Shown in pieces: positions 18,680 through 26,607 of a stretch of DNA of 64,000 bases. A program made the translations under genes and the position numbers. The DNA is from Mesorhizobium sp. B4-1-3 (GTDB lineage Bacteria > Pseudomonadota > Alphaproteobacteria > Rhizobiales > Rhizobiaceae), in assembly GCF_006439355.1 (NCBI RefSeq), contig NZ_VFTG01000021.1, positions 1 to 64,000 of the forward strand. Reading direction: 5' to 3'. Position 1 is the stretch's first letter. The number at the start of each line of letters is the position of its first letter. Below the pieces are notes generated by a model. That model searched no databases and had not been told where the DNA came from. It worked only from the letters and a program-made list of their open reading frames with translations.

Positions 18680-18680
18680 C

Positions 18681-20753
18681 TCAGGCCTCGCCGATGTCGA
18701 TAATGATGTTGGCGTCCGCATCCGAGCGCGCCCGGTCGCCTGGTTCGAGCACGGTCGTGGCATCCATCTGCTCAAGGATCGCCGGCCCGACAATTGTTGC
18801 GTCGAGCGGCAGCTTTTCGCGTGCATAGACCGGCGTGTCGTGCCAGCGCCCATTGTACCAGACCGGCCGGATTTCGCGCCGTGCCTCCTCGAGCGTCGCC
18901 GCGCGCCCTGCCGGATCGATCAGCCGCGAGAGGTCGATCTGCGGCCGCACGCCGATGACCGAGCTGTTGAGGTTGACGAGGTTGGCGCGGATTTCCGGGA
19001 GCTCGACCTTGAAGCGCGCGAAATAGGCCTTTTCGAACAGAAGCTGCAGTGTTTCTCGTGAAACCGAGGATGACGGCAGCGGCACGTTGATGATATGCGT
19101 CTGGCCGACGAACTGCATGTCGGCCGAATGGGTGACGCGGATCGCGTCGGGCTTCACCGCTTCCTTGGCGATCAGCGCCTCGCCTTCGTTACGGTGCCGT
19201 TCCAACACCTCGCGAAGCATGGCTTCGTCGAGCAGCTTCACTGGCTGGTTGATTGTGTTGACGAAGTCGTGCCGGAGATCGGCGACGACGCAGCCGAGCG
19301 CGTTGGTGATGCCCGGGCGCGCCGGCACCAGCACGCGCGGGAGGCCGAGCTCGCGGGCAAGCGCCGTCGCGTGCAGCGGTCCGGCGCCGCCGAAGGCGAA
19401 CAGCGCGAAATCGCGTGGGTCATGGCCGCGCGACACCGAGACCATGCGGATCGCGCCCGCCATCTTCATATTGCCGAGCCTAAGCACCGCGCCCGCCGCC
19501 TCGACGCCGGAAAGGCCGGTGCGCTTGCCGATCTTCTCCTCGAAAATGCCGCCGACGCGTTCGACGGTGACCGGATTGTCGACCGCGAGCAATTTCTCCG
19601 GCGCCAGGCGGCCGAGCACCAGATTGGCGTCGGTGATGGTCGGCTCGCTGCCGCCGCGCCCATAGCAGATCGGGCCTGGGTTTGCGCCGGCGCTTTCCGG
19701 GCCGATCTGGATCAGCCCGGCTGCGTCGACGCGCGCGATCGAGCCGCCGCCGGCGCCGACCGTATGCACCGCCACCATCGGCACATGGATCGGCATCGCA
19801 TATTCGATCTCGATCTCGTTCGACACGGCAGGTTCGGCGTTGCGGATCAGCGCCACGTCGGTCGAGGTGCCGCCCATGTCATAGGTGACAAGATTGCCGA
19901 AGCCGGCGCGCTTTCCCGTATAGGCGGCGGCAATCACGCCCGAGGCCGGTCCGGACATTACCGTCTTGGCCGATTCCAGCGTGACGAAGCGGGCCGAGAT
20001 CATGCCGCCATTGCCGTTCATGATCAGGAAGTCGCGGGCATAGCCTTTTGCCGCCAGTTCGCTGCGCAGCCGCTCGACATAGCGCTCGAGGATCGGCTGC
20101 ACGGAGGCGTTGACCGCTGCCGTCACGCCGCGCTCGAACTCGCGCGCTTCCGAAAGCAGCGCATGTCCGGTGGTGATATGGCCGTTCGGCCAGAGCTCTG
20201 CCGCGATCTCGGCGGCGCGCCGCTCATGCGAGGGGTTGGCGTAGGAATGCAGGAAGTGGATGACGAGCGACTCGCAGCCGGCGTCGAGCAGTTTTTTCAC
20301 CGCATCGCGCATCTCGGCTTCGTCGAGTTGAATGCGCACGGCGCCCGAAGCCTCGACCCGTTCCGACACTTCGAGCCGAAGGTCGCGGGGAATGACTGGG
20401 ACAAACGTGCCCGTCATACCATAAGCCTGCGGCCTCGTGCGCCGTCCGAGCTCGATCACGTCGCGAAAGCCGCGCGTGGTGATCATGCCGGTCCGGGCCA
20501 GGCGGCGCTCCAGCACGGCGTTGGTCGTGGTCGTCGTGCCATGCACGATGAGGTCGATGCCGTCGATCGGAAAGCCGGTCGCGCCGAGCGCGGCGACCAC
20601 GCCGAAGGCCTGGTTTTCCACCGTGGTCGGGGTCTTGGCGATATGGACCTTGCCGCCGGCCTTGCCGTCGATCAGCAACAGGTCGGTGAAGGTGCCGCCG
20701 ACATCGATGCCTGCTACCACGCTTCCGGCCGACGCCGAAAATTTCTCATTCAT
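18681..20753 (-). CDS. hyuA: Hydantoinase A / oxoprolinase family protein
   Basis: Alpha subunit, 690 residues, with an actin/ASKHA-type ATP-binding core. The phosphate-1 loop is VAGIDVGGTFTDLLLID near residue 13, followed by IVHGTTTTTNAVLER near residue 67; the second phosphate region is YDMGGTSTDVALI near residue 291, and AFGGAGPLHATALA lies near residue 450. It would phosphorylate the lactam or imide carbonyl before hydrolysis together with HyuB. It is transcribed away from the ferredoxin-NADP reductase, sharing a 222-bp intergenic region that holds an operator candidate. Confidence 0.92.
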   Translation of the reverse strand: MNEKFSASAGSVVAGIDVGGTFTDLLLIDGKAGGKVHIAKTPTTVENQAFGVVAALGATGFPIDGIDLIVHGTTTTTNAVLERRLARTGMITTRGFRDVIELGRRTRPQAYGMTGTFVPVIPRDLRLEVSERVEASGAVRIQLDEAEMRDAVKKLLDAGCESLVIHFLHSYANPSHERRAAEIAAELWPNGHITTGHALLSEAREFERGVTAAVNASVQPILERYVERLRSELAAKGYARDFLIMNGNGGMISARFVTLESAKTVMSGPASGVIAAAYTGKRAGFGNLVTYDMGGTSTDVALIRNAEPAVSNEIEIEYAMPIHVPMVAVHTVGAGGGSIARVDAAGLIQIGPESAGANPGPICYGRGGSEPTITDANLVLGRLAPEKLLAVDNPVTVERVGGIFEEKIGKRTGLSGVEAAGAVLRLGNMKMAGAIRMVSVSRGHDPRDFALFAFGGAGPLHATALARELGLPRVLVPARPGITNALGCVVADLRHDFVNTINQPVKLLDEAMLREVLERHRNEGEALIAKEAVKPDAIRVTHSADMQFVGQTHIINVPLPSSSVSRETLQLLFEKAYFARFKVELPEIRANLVNLNSSVIGVRPQIDLSRLIDPAGRAATLEEARREIRPVWYNGRWHDTPVYAREKLPLDATIVGPAILEQMDATTVLEPGDRARSDADANIIIDIGEA

Positions 20754-20975
20754 TGCCGAAACCCGAAATGCCAGGACTACGGATATGCCTCGGTTTGGAA
20801 AGGCGTTTTACGTCGCCATCTTGACCTCAAGATCATTTGTATACTAATAAGTTTGGGACACAAGAGCTTACCGCTTGGCAATGTGCAGCGGGCACGTCGG
20901 GACCTGACCGTTCGGACGCGCAGGAGAAAGTTTGGCGCCCGGTGCGTTTCGTCCGGGCCGGAAAGTTGGGTTGGA
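20754..20975. promoter_or_regulatory. Divergent control region hyuA / ferredoxin-NADP reductase
   Basis: No gene is seen in this 222-bp region. The palindrome ATTTGTATACTAAT (20835-20848) lies near its centre; its half-sites match in 6 of 7 positions, and it agrees with the 8497 palindrome in 12 of 14. Placed between two divergent starts it could control both hyuAB and the reductase. On the plus strand TTGACC (20821) and ACTAAT (20843-20848) are spaced 16 bp; on the minus strand TTGTGT with a TACAAA-like -10 spans the same palindrome. Both promoters are tentative. Confidence 0.6.
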
Positions 20976-21803
20976 ATGAACACGACATCCGCGTTGAACG
21001 TCGCCGGCGCAAGGCCGCTGCAGTTCCCGATCCCGGCCAATGTCTATGCCGAGACCGTGGTGTCGGTGAAGCATTACACCGACCGTCTGTTCTCCTTCCG
21101 CATCACCCGCCCGCAGTCGCTGCGCTTCCGCTCCGGCGAGTTCGTCATGATCGGCCTGCCCAATGCCGAGAAGCCGATCTTCCGCGCCTATTCCGTCGCC
21201 AGCCCCGCCTGGGATGATGAGCTCGAATTCTTCTCGATCAAGGTGCCGGACGGTCCGCTGACCTCGGAGCTGCAAAAAATCCAGGTCGGCGACACCGTCA
21301 TCATGCGCCAGAAGGCGACCGGCACGCTGGTGCTCGATGCGCTGACGCCCGCCAAGCGCGTGATCATGATCTCGACCGGCACCGGCATCGCGCCTTTCGC
21401 CAGCCTGCTGCGCGACCCCGATACTTATGAGAAGTTCGACGAGGTCATCCTCACCCATACCTGCCGCGACAATGCCGAGCTCACTTATGGCCAGGAACTG
21501 GTCGCAGGGCTCGAGAGCGACCCGCTGATCGGCGAGCTGACCGGCGGCCGCGTCACGCTCTACAATTCGACGACGCGGGAAGAGTCGGCGCGCATGGGCC
21601 GCATCACCGCGCTGATCGGCTCGGGCAAGTTCTATTCCGACCTCGGCATCGACAAGCTCAATCCCGAGACCGACCGCATCATGATCTGCGGCTCGATGCA
21701 TATGCTGAAGGACGTCAAGGAACTCGCCGAAGGCCTCGGCTTCCAGGAAGGGTCCTTGAGCCACCCGGCCAGCTTCGTCGTCGAGCGCGCCTTCGTCGGC
21801 TGA
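20976..21803 (+). CDS. fpr: Ferredoxin--NADP reductase
   Basis: Flavoprotein of 275 residues that moves electrons between NADPH and ferredoxin or flavodoxin. The FAD motif RAYSVASP is near residue 70, the NADP motif STGTGIAPF near residue 134, and the C-terminal region ends in VERAFVG as in bacterial FPRs. Start at 20976 (MNTTSALNVAG); the frame runs on upstream through the antisense of hyuA and is not coding there. Placed in a catabolic module and behind the shared palindrome, it could supply low-potential electrons to the 6-hydroxynicotinate-reductase-like protein. It could also be a housekeeping FPR, as many alphaproteobacteria carry one. Confidence 0.9.
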   Translation: MNTTSALNVAGARPLQFPIPANVYAETVVSVKHYTDRLFSFRITRPQSLRFRSGEFVMIGLPNAEKPIFRAYSVASPAWDDELEFFSIKVPDGPLTSELQKIQVGDTVIMRQKATGTLVLDALTPAKRVIMISTGTGIAPFASLLRDPDTYEKFDEVILTHTCRDNAELTYGQELVAGLESDPLIGELTGGRVTLYNSTTREESARMGRITALIGSGKFYSDLGIDKLNPETDRIMICGSMHMLKDVKELAEGLGFQEGSLSHPASFVVERAFVG

Positions 21804-21819
21804 GGCACGCGTCGGCCGG

Positions 21820-21837
21820 TTTGACCATGCGGTCAAA
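21820..21837. promoter_or_regulatory. 18-bp perfect palindrome downstream of fpr
   Basis: TTTGACC-ATGC-GGTCAAA is a perfect 7-bp inverted repeat, 17 bp after the fpr stop and about 108 bp before deoC. The following AAAAATCT lacks a T-run, so a terminator is not well supported. An operator for the deoC-aldehyde dehydrogenase unit is the alternative. Confidence 0.4.
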
Positions 21838-21944
21838 AATCTGCTGCCTGAGCGGGCTTTTTCCATTATGACCCTTTGAAGGACTCGTGATGCGCTGCTT
21901 CACGGGTTATCTTCGGCAGAGGTCGCTGATTGAAAGGGCAGGAG

Positions 21945-23000
21945 ATGAGCAGCACGATCCGCGAGGCTGGTGCAGGCGCAGGCGCGTCCAAGGTGATGCC
22001 GCTGCCGGCGCGTGCCGCCGCCAACACGCCGCTGCCGCTGGAACACGGCATCGCCCGCAACCCCGGCATGAAGCTCGATCTCGGCTTTCTGGAATCGGTG
22101 CGCAGCGTCAACCGCTCGGCGCTGGAGCGTCGCGTCGCGACGCTCACCAAGCGGCGCTCGATCAAGGCCGACAACCAGGCCGCCTGGCTGTTGCGGGCCA
22201 TCGCCTGCATGGACCTCACAACGCTGAACTCCAACGACACCGACGAGCGGGTGCGCCGGCTCTGCGCCAAGGCGATCAACCCGCTGCGCCGCGATATCGT
22301 CGAGGGTCTCGGCATCGCGGGCGAAACCATCCGTCCGGCCGCGGTCTGCGTCTATCATCCCTTCGTCGCTACCGCGGTCGATGCCCTGCGCGGCACCGGC
22401 GTCCACGTCGCGGCGGTCTCCACCGCCTTCCCGCACGGCCTTGCGCCGCTGTCGACCCGCCTGCAGGAGATCGAGGCCTCGGTCAAGGACGGCGCCGACG
22501 AGATCGATGTCGTCATTCCGCGCGGCCTGGTCTACGGCGCAAGATGGCGCGAGCTGTTCAATGAGATCGTCGCGATGCGCGCCGCCTGCGGCGACGCGCA
22601 TCTCAAGGTCATCCTCGGCACCGGCGACCTTTCCACGCTGCGCAATGTGATGCTCGCTTCAATGGTGGCGATGATGGCCGGCGCCGATTTCATCAAGACT
22701 TCGACCGGCAAGGAAAGCGTCAACGCCACGCTTCCCGTCGGCCTTGCCATGGTGCGCGCCATCCGCGCCTATTTCGAGGAGACCGGCTATCTCATCGGCT
22801 TCAAGCCGGCCGGCGGCATCTCGACTGCCAAGGTGTCGCTCGACTGGCTGGTGCTGATGAAGGAAGAGCTCGGCCGGCCCTGGCTCGAGCCGGATCTGTT
22901 CCGCTTCGGCGCCTCCAGCCTGCTCACCGATATCGAACGCCAGCTCGAACATCATTTGACCGGCCACTATTCGGCCAACCATCGCCACGCGATGGCGTAA
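21945..23000 (+). CDS. deoC: Deoxyribose-phosphate aldolase
   Basis: Class I aldolase, 351 residues, cleaving 2-deoxyribose-5-phosphate to glyceraldehyde-3-phosphate and acetaldehyde in deoxynucleoside breakdown. The Schiff-base lysine lies in GADFIKTSTGKES near residue 246 and the second conserved lysine in LIGFKPAGGIST near residue 285. It is of the long, eukaryote-like DeoC type (over 330 residues), not the 250-residue E. coli type. The ATG at 21945 is preferred; the in-frame TTG at 21930 is the alternative. The following aldehyde dehydrogenase, 16 bp on, would oxidise the acetaldehyde. Confidence 0.92.
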   Translation: MSSTIREAGAGAGASKVMPLPARAAANTPLPLEHGIARNPGMKLDLGFLESVRSVNRSALERRVATLTKRRSIKADNQAAWLLRAIACMDLTTLNSNDTDERVRRLCAKAINPLRRDIVEGLGIAGETIRPAAVCVYHPFVATAVDALRGTGVHVAAVSTAFPHGLAPLSTRLQEIEASVKDGADEIDVVIPRGLVYGARWRELFNEIVAMRAACGDAHLKVILGTGDLSTLRNVMLASMVAMMAGADFIKTSTGKESVNATLPVGLAMVRAIRAYFEETGYLIGFKPAGGISTAKVSLDWLVLMKEELGRPWLEPDLFRFGASSLLTDIERQLEHHLTGHYSANHRHAMA

Positions 23001-23016
23001 GCTACGAGTGCGCCCC

Positions 23017-25392
23017 ATGAACATCCTCGAACGCTATCACGCCATGGAATACGGCCCGGCGCCGGAAGCCCGCAACGAGGCCGATGCCTGGTTGGCCTCG
23101 CGCGATTTCTCCAAGGCATTGTTCATCGACGGCGCCTGGAAAGCAGCGGCCGGAGGCAAGACGTTCGAGACGAGCGAGCCGTCCTCCGGCAAGCTTTTGG
23201 CCAAGGTCTCGGATGCTGGCGCCGCCGATATCGACGCAGCGGTCGCGGCCGCTGCAAAAGCGCTGCCGAAATGGTCGGCTTCCTCCGGCTACACCCGCGC
23301 AAAAGTCCTCTACGCCATCGGCCGCGCCATGCAGCGCCACCAGCGCCTGTTCGCGGTGCTGGAATCGATCGACAACGGCAAGCCGATCCGCGAGAGTCGC
23401 GACATCGACGTGCCGCTGGCGATCCGCCATTTCATCCACCATGCCGGCTGGGCGCAGACGCTCGAGAAGGATTTCCCCGACCACAAGCCTGTCGGCGTCG
23501 TCGGCCAGGTCATCCCGTGGAACTTCCCGCTGCTGATGCTGGCCTGGAAGATCGCGCCGGCCTTGGCCGCCGGCTGCACCGTGGTGCTGAAGCCGGCCGA
23601 ATTCACGCCGCTTACCGCTATCCTCTTCGCCGAGATATGCGAGCGTGCCGGCGTGCCGAAAGGTGTCGTCAACATCGTCCAGGGCGGGCCGGAGGCGGGC
23701 GCAGCGATCGTCAACCATCCGGGCGTCCAGAAGATCGCCTTCACCGGCTCGTCGGAAGTCGGCAAGATCATCCGCAAGGCGACCGCCGGATCGGGTAAGA
23801 AACTGTCGCTCGAGCTCGGCGGCAAGTCGGCCTTCATCGTCTTCGAGGATGCCGACCTCGACAGCGCCGTCGAAGGCCTGGTCGACGGCATCTGGTTCAA
23901 CCAGGGCCAGGTCTGCTGCGCCGGCTCGCGTCTCCTGGTGCAGGAAGGCGTTGCGGAAGCCTTCATCGCCAAGATCAAGGTCAGGATGAGCCGACTGCGC
24001 GTCGGCAGCCCGCTCGACAAGAACACCGATATCGGCCCGCTTGTCGATCGCACCCAACTGGACCGCGTCAAGGGCCTGCTCGCCGAGGGCGCCAAGCAGG
24101 GCGCCGTCTGCTGGCAGCCGGACGCTGCCGTGCCGACGACAGGCTACTATCACCTGCCGACGCTGGCGACAGGTGTTTCGCCGGCTAACATCCTGGCGCA
24201 GGAAGAGGTGTTCGGCCCGGTGCTGGCGACGATGAGCTTCCGCAACACCGAGGAAGCGATCGAGCTCGCCAACAACACGCGCTACGGCCTGGCTGCTTCG
24301 GTGTGGAGCGAGAACGTCAACCTAGCGCTGCATGTCGCGCCGCAATTGAAGGCCGGTGTCGTGTGGGTCAACGGCACCAACATGTTCGACGCCGCCTGCG
24401 GCTTTGGCGGCTACCGCGAAAGCGGCTTCGGCCGCGAAGGCGGCCGCGAGGGCATGTTCGAGTATCTGGCGGCGAAGCTGCCTGTCGGGCCTGTCGTCAA
24501 GCCGGCCGCAGCCGGCTCGGCGCAACCGGTCGAGCAGGCCGACGGCACGGCCATCGACCGCACGGCAAAGCTGTTCATCGGCGGCAAGCAGGCGCGGCCG
24601 GACGGCAACTATTCTCTGGCCGTTGCGTCGGCCAAGGGCAAGCTCGCAGGCGAAGTCGGCCTCGGCAACCGCAAGGATATCCGCGACGCCGTCGCCGCTG
24701 CCCGCGCCTGCAAGGCCTGGCCGGACGCGACCGCCTATAATCGCAGCCAGGTGCTTTATTATTTCGCCGAGAACCTTTCGGGCCGCGCCGACGAGTTCAC
24801 CGCGCGTCTGGTGCAACTCACCGGCGTCACCGCCAAGGTCGCGCGCGAAGAGGTCGAGCAGTCGATCGAGCGGCTGTTCCTCTATGCCGGCCTCGCCGAC
24901 AAGTTCGAGGGCCGCGTCCATCAGCCGCCGGCCCGTGTCGTGACGCTTGCGCTGCACGAGCCGGTCGGCGTCGTCGGCATCGTTGCGCCGGACAACCAGC
25001 CTTTGCTCAACTTCATCTCGCTGGTCGCGCCGGCGCTCGCCATGGGCAACACCGTTGTCGCCGTCCCCTCCGAGCGGCATCCGCTGTTGGCAACCGACCT
25101 CTACCAGGTGATCGAATATTCCGACGTGCCTGCCGGCGCCATCAACATCGTCACCGGCCGCAGCGCCGAGCTCGCCGGCGTGCTGGCCAAGCATGACGAT
25201 GTCGACGGGCTCTGGGTGTTCGCGGATGCCGACACCTGTGCCAAGGCGGAAGCGGATTCGATCGGCAATCTCAAGCGCGTCTGGACCGGCAATGGCCGCA
25301 GCCTCGACTGGGCTTCGAACGAGGCGGCCGGCGAGGCCTTCCTGCGCCGCGCCATCGAGGTCAAGAACGTCTGGGTGCCTTACGGCGACTGA
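23017..25392 (+). CDS. Tandem aldehyde dehydrogenase, second domain without catalytic residues
   Basis: A 791-residue protein. Residues about 30-490 form a complete aldehyde dehydrogenase: VIPWNFPLLM near residue 165, FTGSSEVGK near 243, the catalytic Glu in LELGGKSAF near 267, and the catalytic Cys in NQGQVCCAGSR near 300. From about residue 510 a second ALDH-like region starts (LFIGGKQ, then VGIVAPDNQPLLNFISLVAPALAMGN as the Rossmann part) but stops before any LELGGK or catalytic Cys, so it is a shortened, probably structural domain. It follows deoC and may oxidise acetaldehyde. The GTG at 23008 is an alternative start. Confidence 0.9.
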   Translation: MNILERYHAMEYGPAPEARNEADAWLASRDFSKALFIDGAWKAAAGGKTFETSEPSSGKLLAKVSDAGAADIDAAVAAAAKALPKWSASSGYTRAKVLYAIGRAMQRHQRLFAVLESIDNGKPIRESRDIDVPLAIRHFIHHAGWAQTLEKDFPDHKPVGVVGQVIPWNFPLLMLAWKIAPALAAGCTVVLKPAEFTPLTAILFAEICERAGVPKGVVNIVQGGPEAGAAIVNHPGVQKIAFTGSSEVGKIIRKATAGSGKKLSLELGGKSAFIVFEDADLDSAVEGLVDGIWFNQGQVCCAGSRLLVQEGVAEAFIAKIKVRMSRLRVGSPLDKNTDIGPLVDRTQLDRVKGLLAEGAKQGAVCWQPDAAVPTTGYYHLPTLATGVSPANILAQEEVFGPVLATMSFRNTEEAIELANNTRYGLAASVWSENVNLALHVAPQLKAGVVWVNGTNMFDAACGFGGYRESGFGREGGREGMFEYLAAKLPVGPVVKPAAAGSAQPVEQADGTAIDRTAKLFIGGKQARPDGNYSLAVASAKGKLAGEVGLGNRKDIRDAVAAARACKAWPDATAYNRSQVLYYFAENLSGRADEFTARLVQLTGVTAKVAREEVEQSIERLFLYAGLADKFEGRVHQPPARVVTLALHEPVGVVGIVAPDNQPLLNFISLVAPALAMGNTVVAVPSERHPLLATDLYQVIEYSDVPAGAINIVTGRSAELAGVLAKHDDVDGLWVFADADTCAKAEADSIGNLKRVWTGNGRSLDWASNEAAGEAFLRRAIEVKNVWVPYGD

Positions 25393-25702
25393 TTCCTCTC
25401 GCCTGAAGCACGCCACGCGGAGTCATGCCGGCCGTTGTCGTGAAGGTGATGGCGTTCGGACTTGACGCTCGCTCGTGTGTTCTTTAACGAGAAAAAACAT
25501 CTTTATGTGTGAAACGGAAATCTGACAGCGCGATGCCGGCTGTCTGGCACACGACGCCGGGATGGCCCGTCGATAGACGCGGACGCAGAGCAATTCCAGG
25601 CGGGAACGGTTTTCCGCCGGGATTGCGTCAAAACAGGAGATGGAGCGGTTTGCCGTTGCTGTGAGAACGGCGAAACGCTCCAGGCAGGCGAGGAGAAAAA
25701 AC
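25393..25702. other. Intergenic region before the SDR gene
   Basis: A 310-bp gap with no convincing gene. Its right half is a palindromic repeat copy (25588-25681). An AT-rich patch around 25476-25520 may hold the promoter for the SDR gene. A strong ribosome site AGGAG (25691-25695) precedes the ATG at 25703. Confidence 0.5.
25588..25681. repeat. AGCAATTCCAGG-type intergenic repeat, copy 1
   Basis: Begins AGCAATTCCAGG, has GGAACGGTTTTCCGCC in the middle and GGCGAAACGCTC at the right end. The reverse complement of 58470-58567 matches it over most of its length, so it is a dispersed rhizobial-type intergenic repeat. An open frame through it would extend the SDR by 21 residues; this is treated as spurious. 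Confidence 0.65.
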
Positions 25703-26434
25703 ATGGCGGATCTGGCGGGTAAGGTGGTTGTCGTCACCGCGGCGGCGCAAGGCATCGGCCGGGCGAGCGCGCTGGCATTCGCCAAGACAGGCGCGACCGT
25801 TCACGCCACCGATATCAACGAGCCGCTGCTGGCCGAACTTGGCAAGACGCCCGGCATCAAGACTCGCAAGCTCGACGTGCTGAGCGACGCGGCCGTTGCC
25901 TCCGCCTTCGCCGAGATCGGCCGGGTCGATGTCCTGTTCAATTGCGCTGGCTTCGTGCATGGGGGTTCGATTCTCGAGATGAAGGAAGAGGATCTCGATT
26001 TCGCGATCAACCTCAATGTGCGTTCGATGATCCGCACCATCCGCGCCGTGCTGCCGGGCATGCTGGAACGCGGCGACGGTTCGATCATCAACATGGCCTC
26101 GCTGGCAAGCTCGCAGAAGGGTGTGCCGAACCGCTTCGTCTATGGGCTTACCAAGGCGGCCGTGGTCGGCCTGACCAAGGCGGTCGCCGCCGATTATGTC
26201 GCCAAGGGCATCCGCTGCAACGCCATCTGCCCGGGGACGGTCGAAAGCCCGTCGCTGCAAGACCGCATGCATGCGCAGGGCGACTACGAGGCTGCCCGCG
26301 CGGCCTTCATCGCCCGCCAGCCGATGGGCAGGCTTGGCACGCCGGAGGAGATCGCCGATCTCGCCGTCTACCTTGCCGGCGCAACCTACACGTCGGGGCA
26401 GGCCTACAACATCGACGGCGGCTGGTCGATCTGA
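25703..26434 (+). CDS. SDR-family dehydrogenase, like 2-keto-3-deoxy-L-fuconate dehydrogenase
   Basis: Short-chain dehydrogenase of 243 residues. The cofactor motif TAAAQGIGRA (TGxxxGIG type) is near residue 13, Asp in HATDIN suggests NAD preference, NCAGFVHGG is the NAG region, and the catalytic Ser, Tyr and Lys appear as NMASLASS near 133 and YGLTK near 149. AGGAG lies 7 bases before the ATG. Followed by an FAH-family hydrolase; this pair is known from non-phosphorylative L-fucose breakdown, where the SDR oxidises 2-keto-3-deoxy-L-fuconate. The upstream fucose enzymes are not in the window, so the substrate stays tentative. Confidence 0.8.
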   Translation: MADLAGKVVVVTAAAQGIGRASALAFAKTGATVHATDINEPLLAELGKTPGIKTRKLDVLSDAAVASAFAEIGRVDVLFNCAGFVHGGSILEMKEEDLDFAINLNVRSMIRTIRAVLPGMLERGDGSIINMASLASSQKGVPNRFVYGLTKAAVVGLTKAVAADYVAKGIRCNAICPGTVESPSLQDRMHAQGDYEAARAAFIARQPMGRLGTPEEIADLAVYLAGATYTSGQAYNIDGGWSI

Positions 26435-26497
26435 CGAAAGGCTCGGATATCGGCGAGGCGGTCGCATCGAAACATCTGAAAATATCGACGATTTGAT

Positions 26498-26523
26498 CGG
26501 CAAGCGGCAAGGCTCGCTTGCCG
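26498..26523. other. Intergenic stem-loop between SDR and FAH genes
   Basis: CGGCAAGCG and CGCTTGCCG form a perfect 9-bp stem with an 8-base loop in the 173-bp space between the two genes. There is no T-run. It may modulate expression of the downstream gene or be a degenerate repeat. Confidence 0.45.
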
Positions 26524-26607
26524 CCGGTGTGGTCGGCGACTAGGGTCCGCTGGCTTTGATGGCAGTTTGCAAAACCGGCCCCTGGCCGCAAGGTGGAGAA
26601 CGTTGAG

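Noticed and set aside
19095..20975. Long plus-strand frame leading into fpr
   Set aside because: It is antisense to hyuA and rich in His, Arg and Asp, typical of shadow frames. Only the part from 20976 has family motifs.
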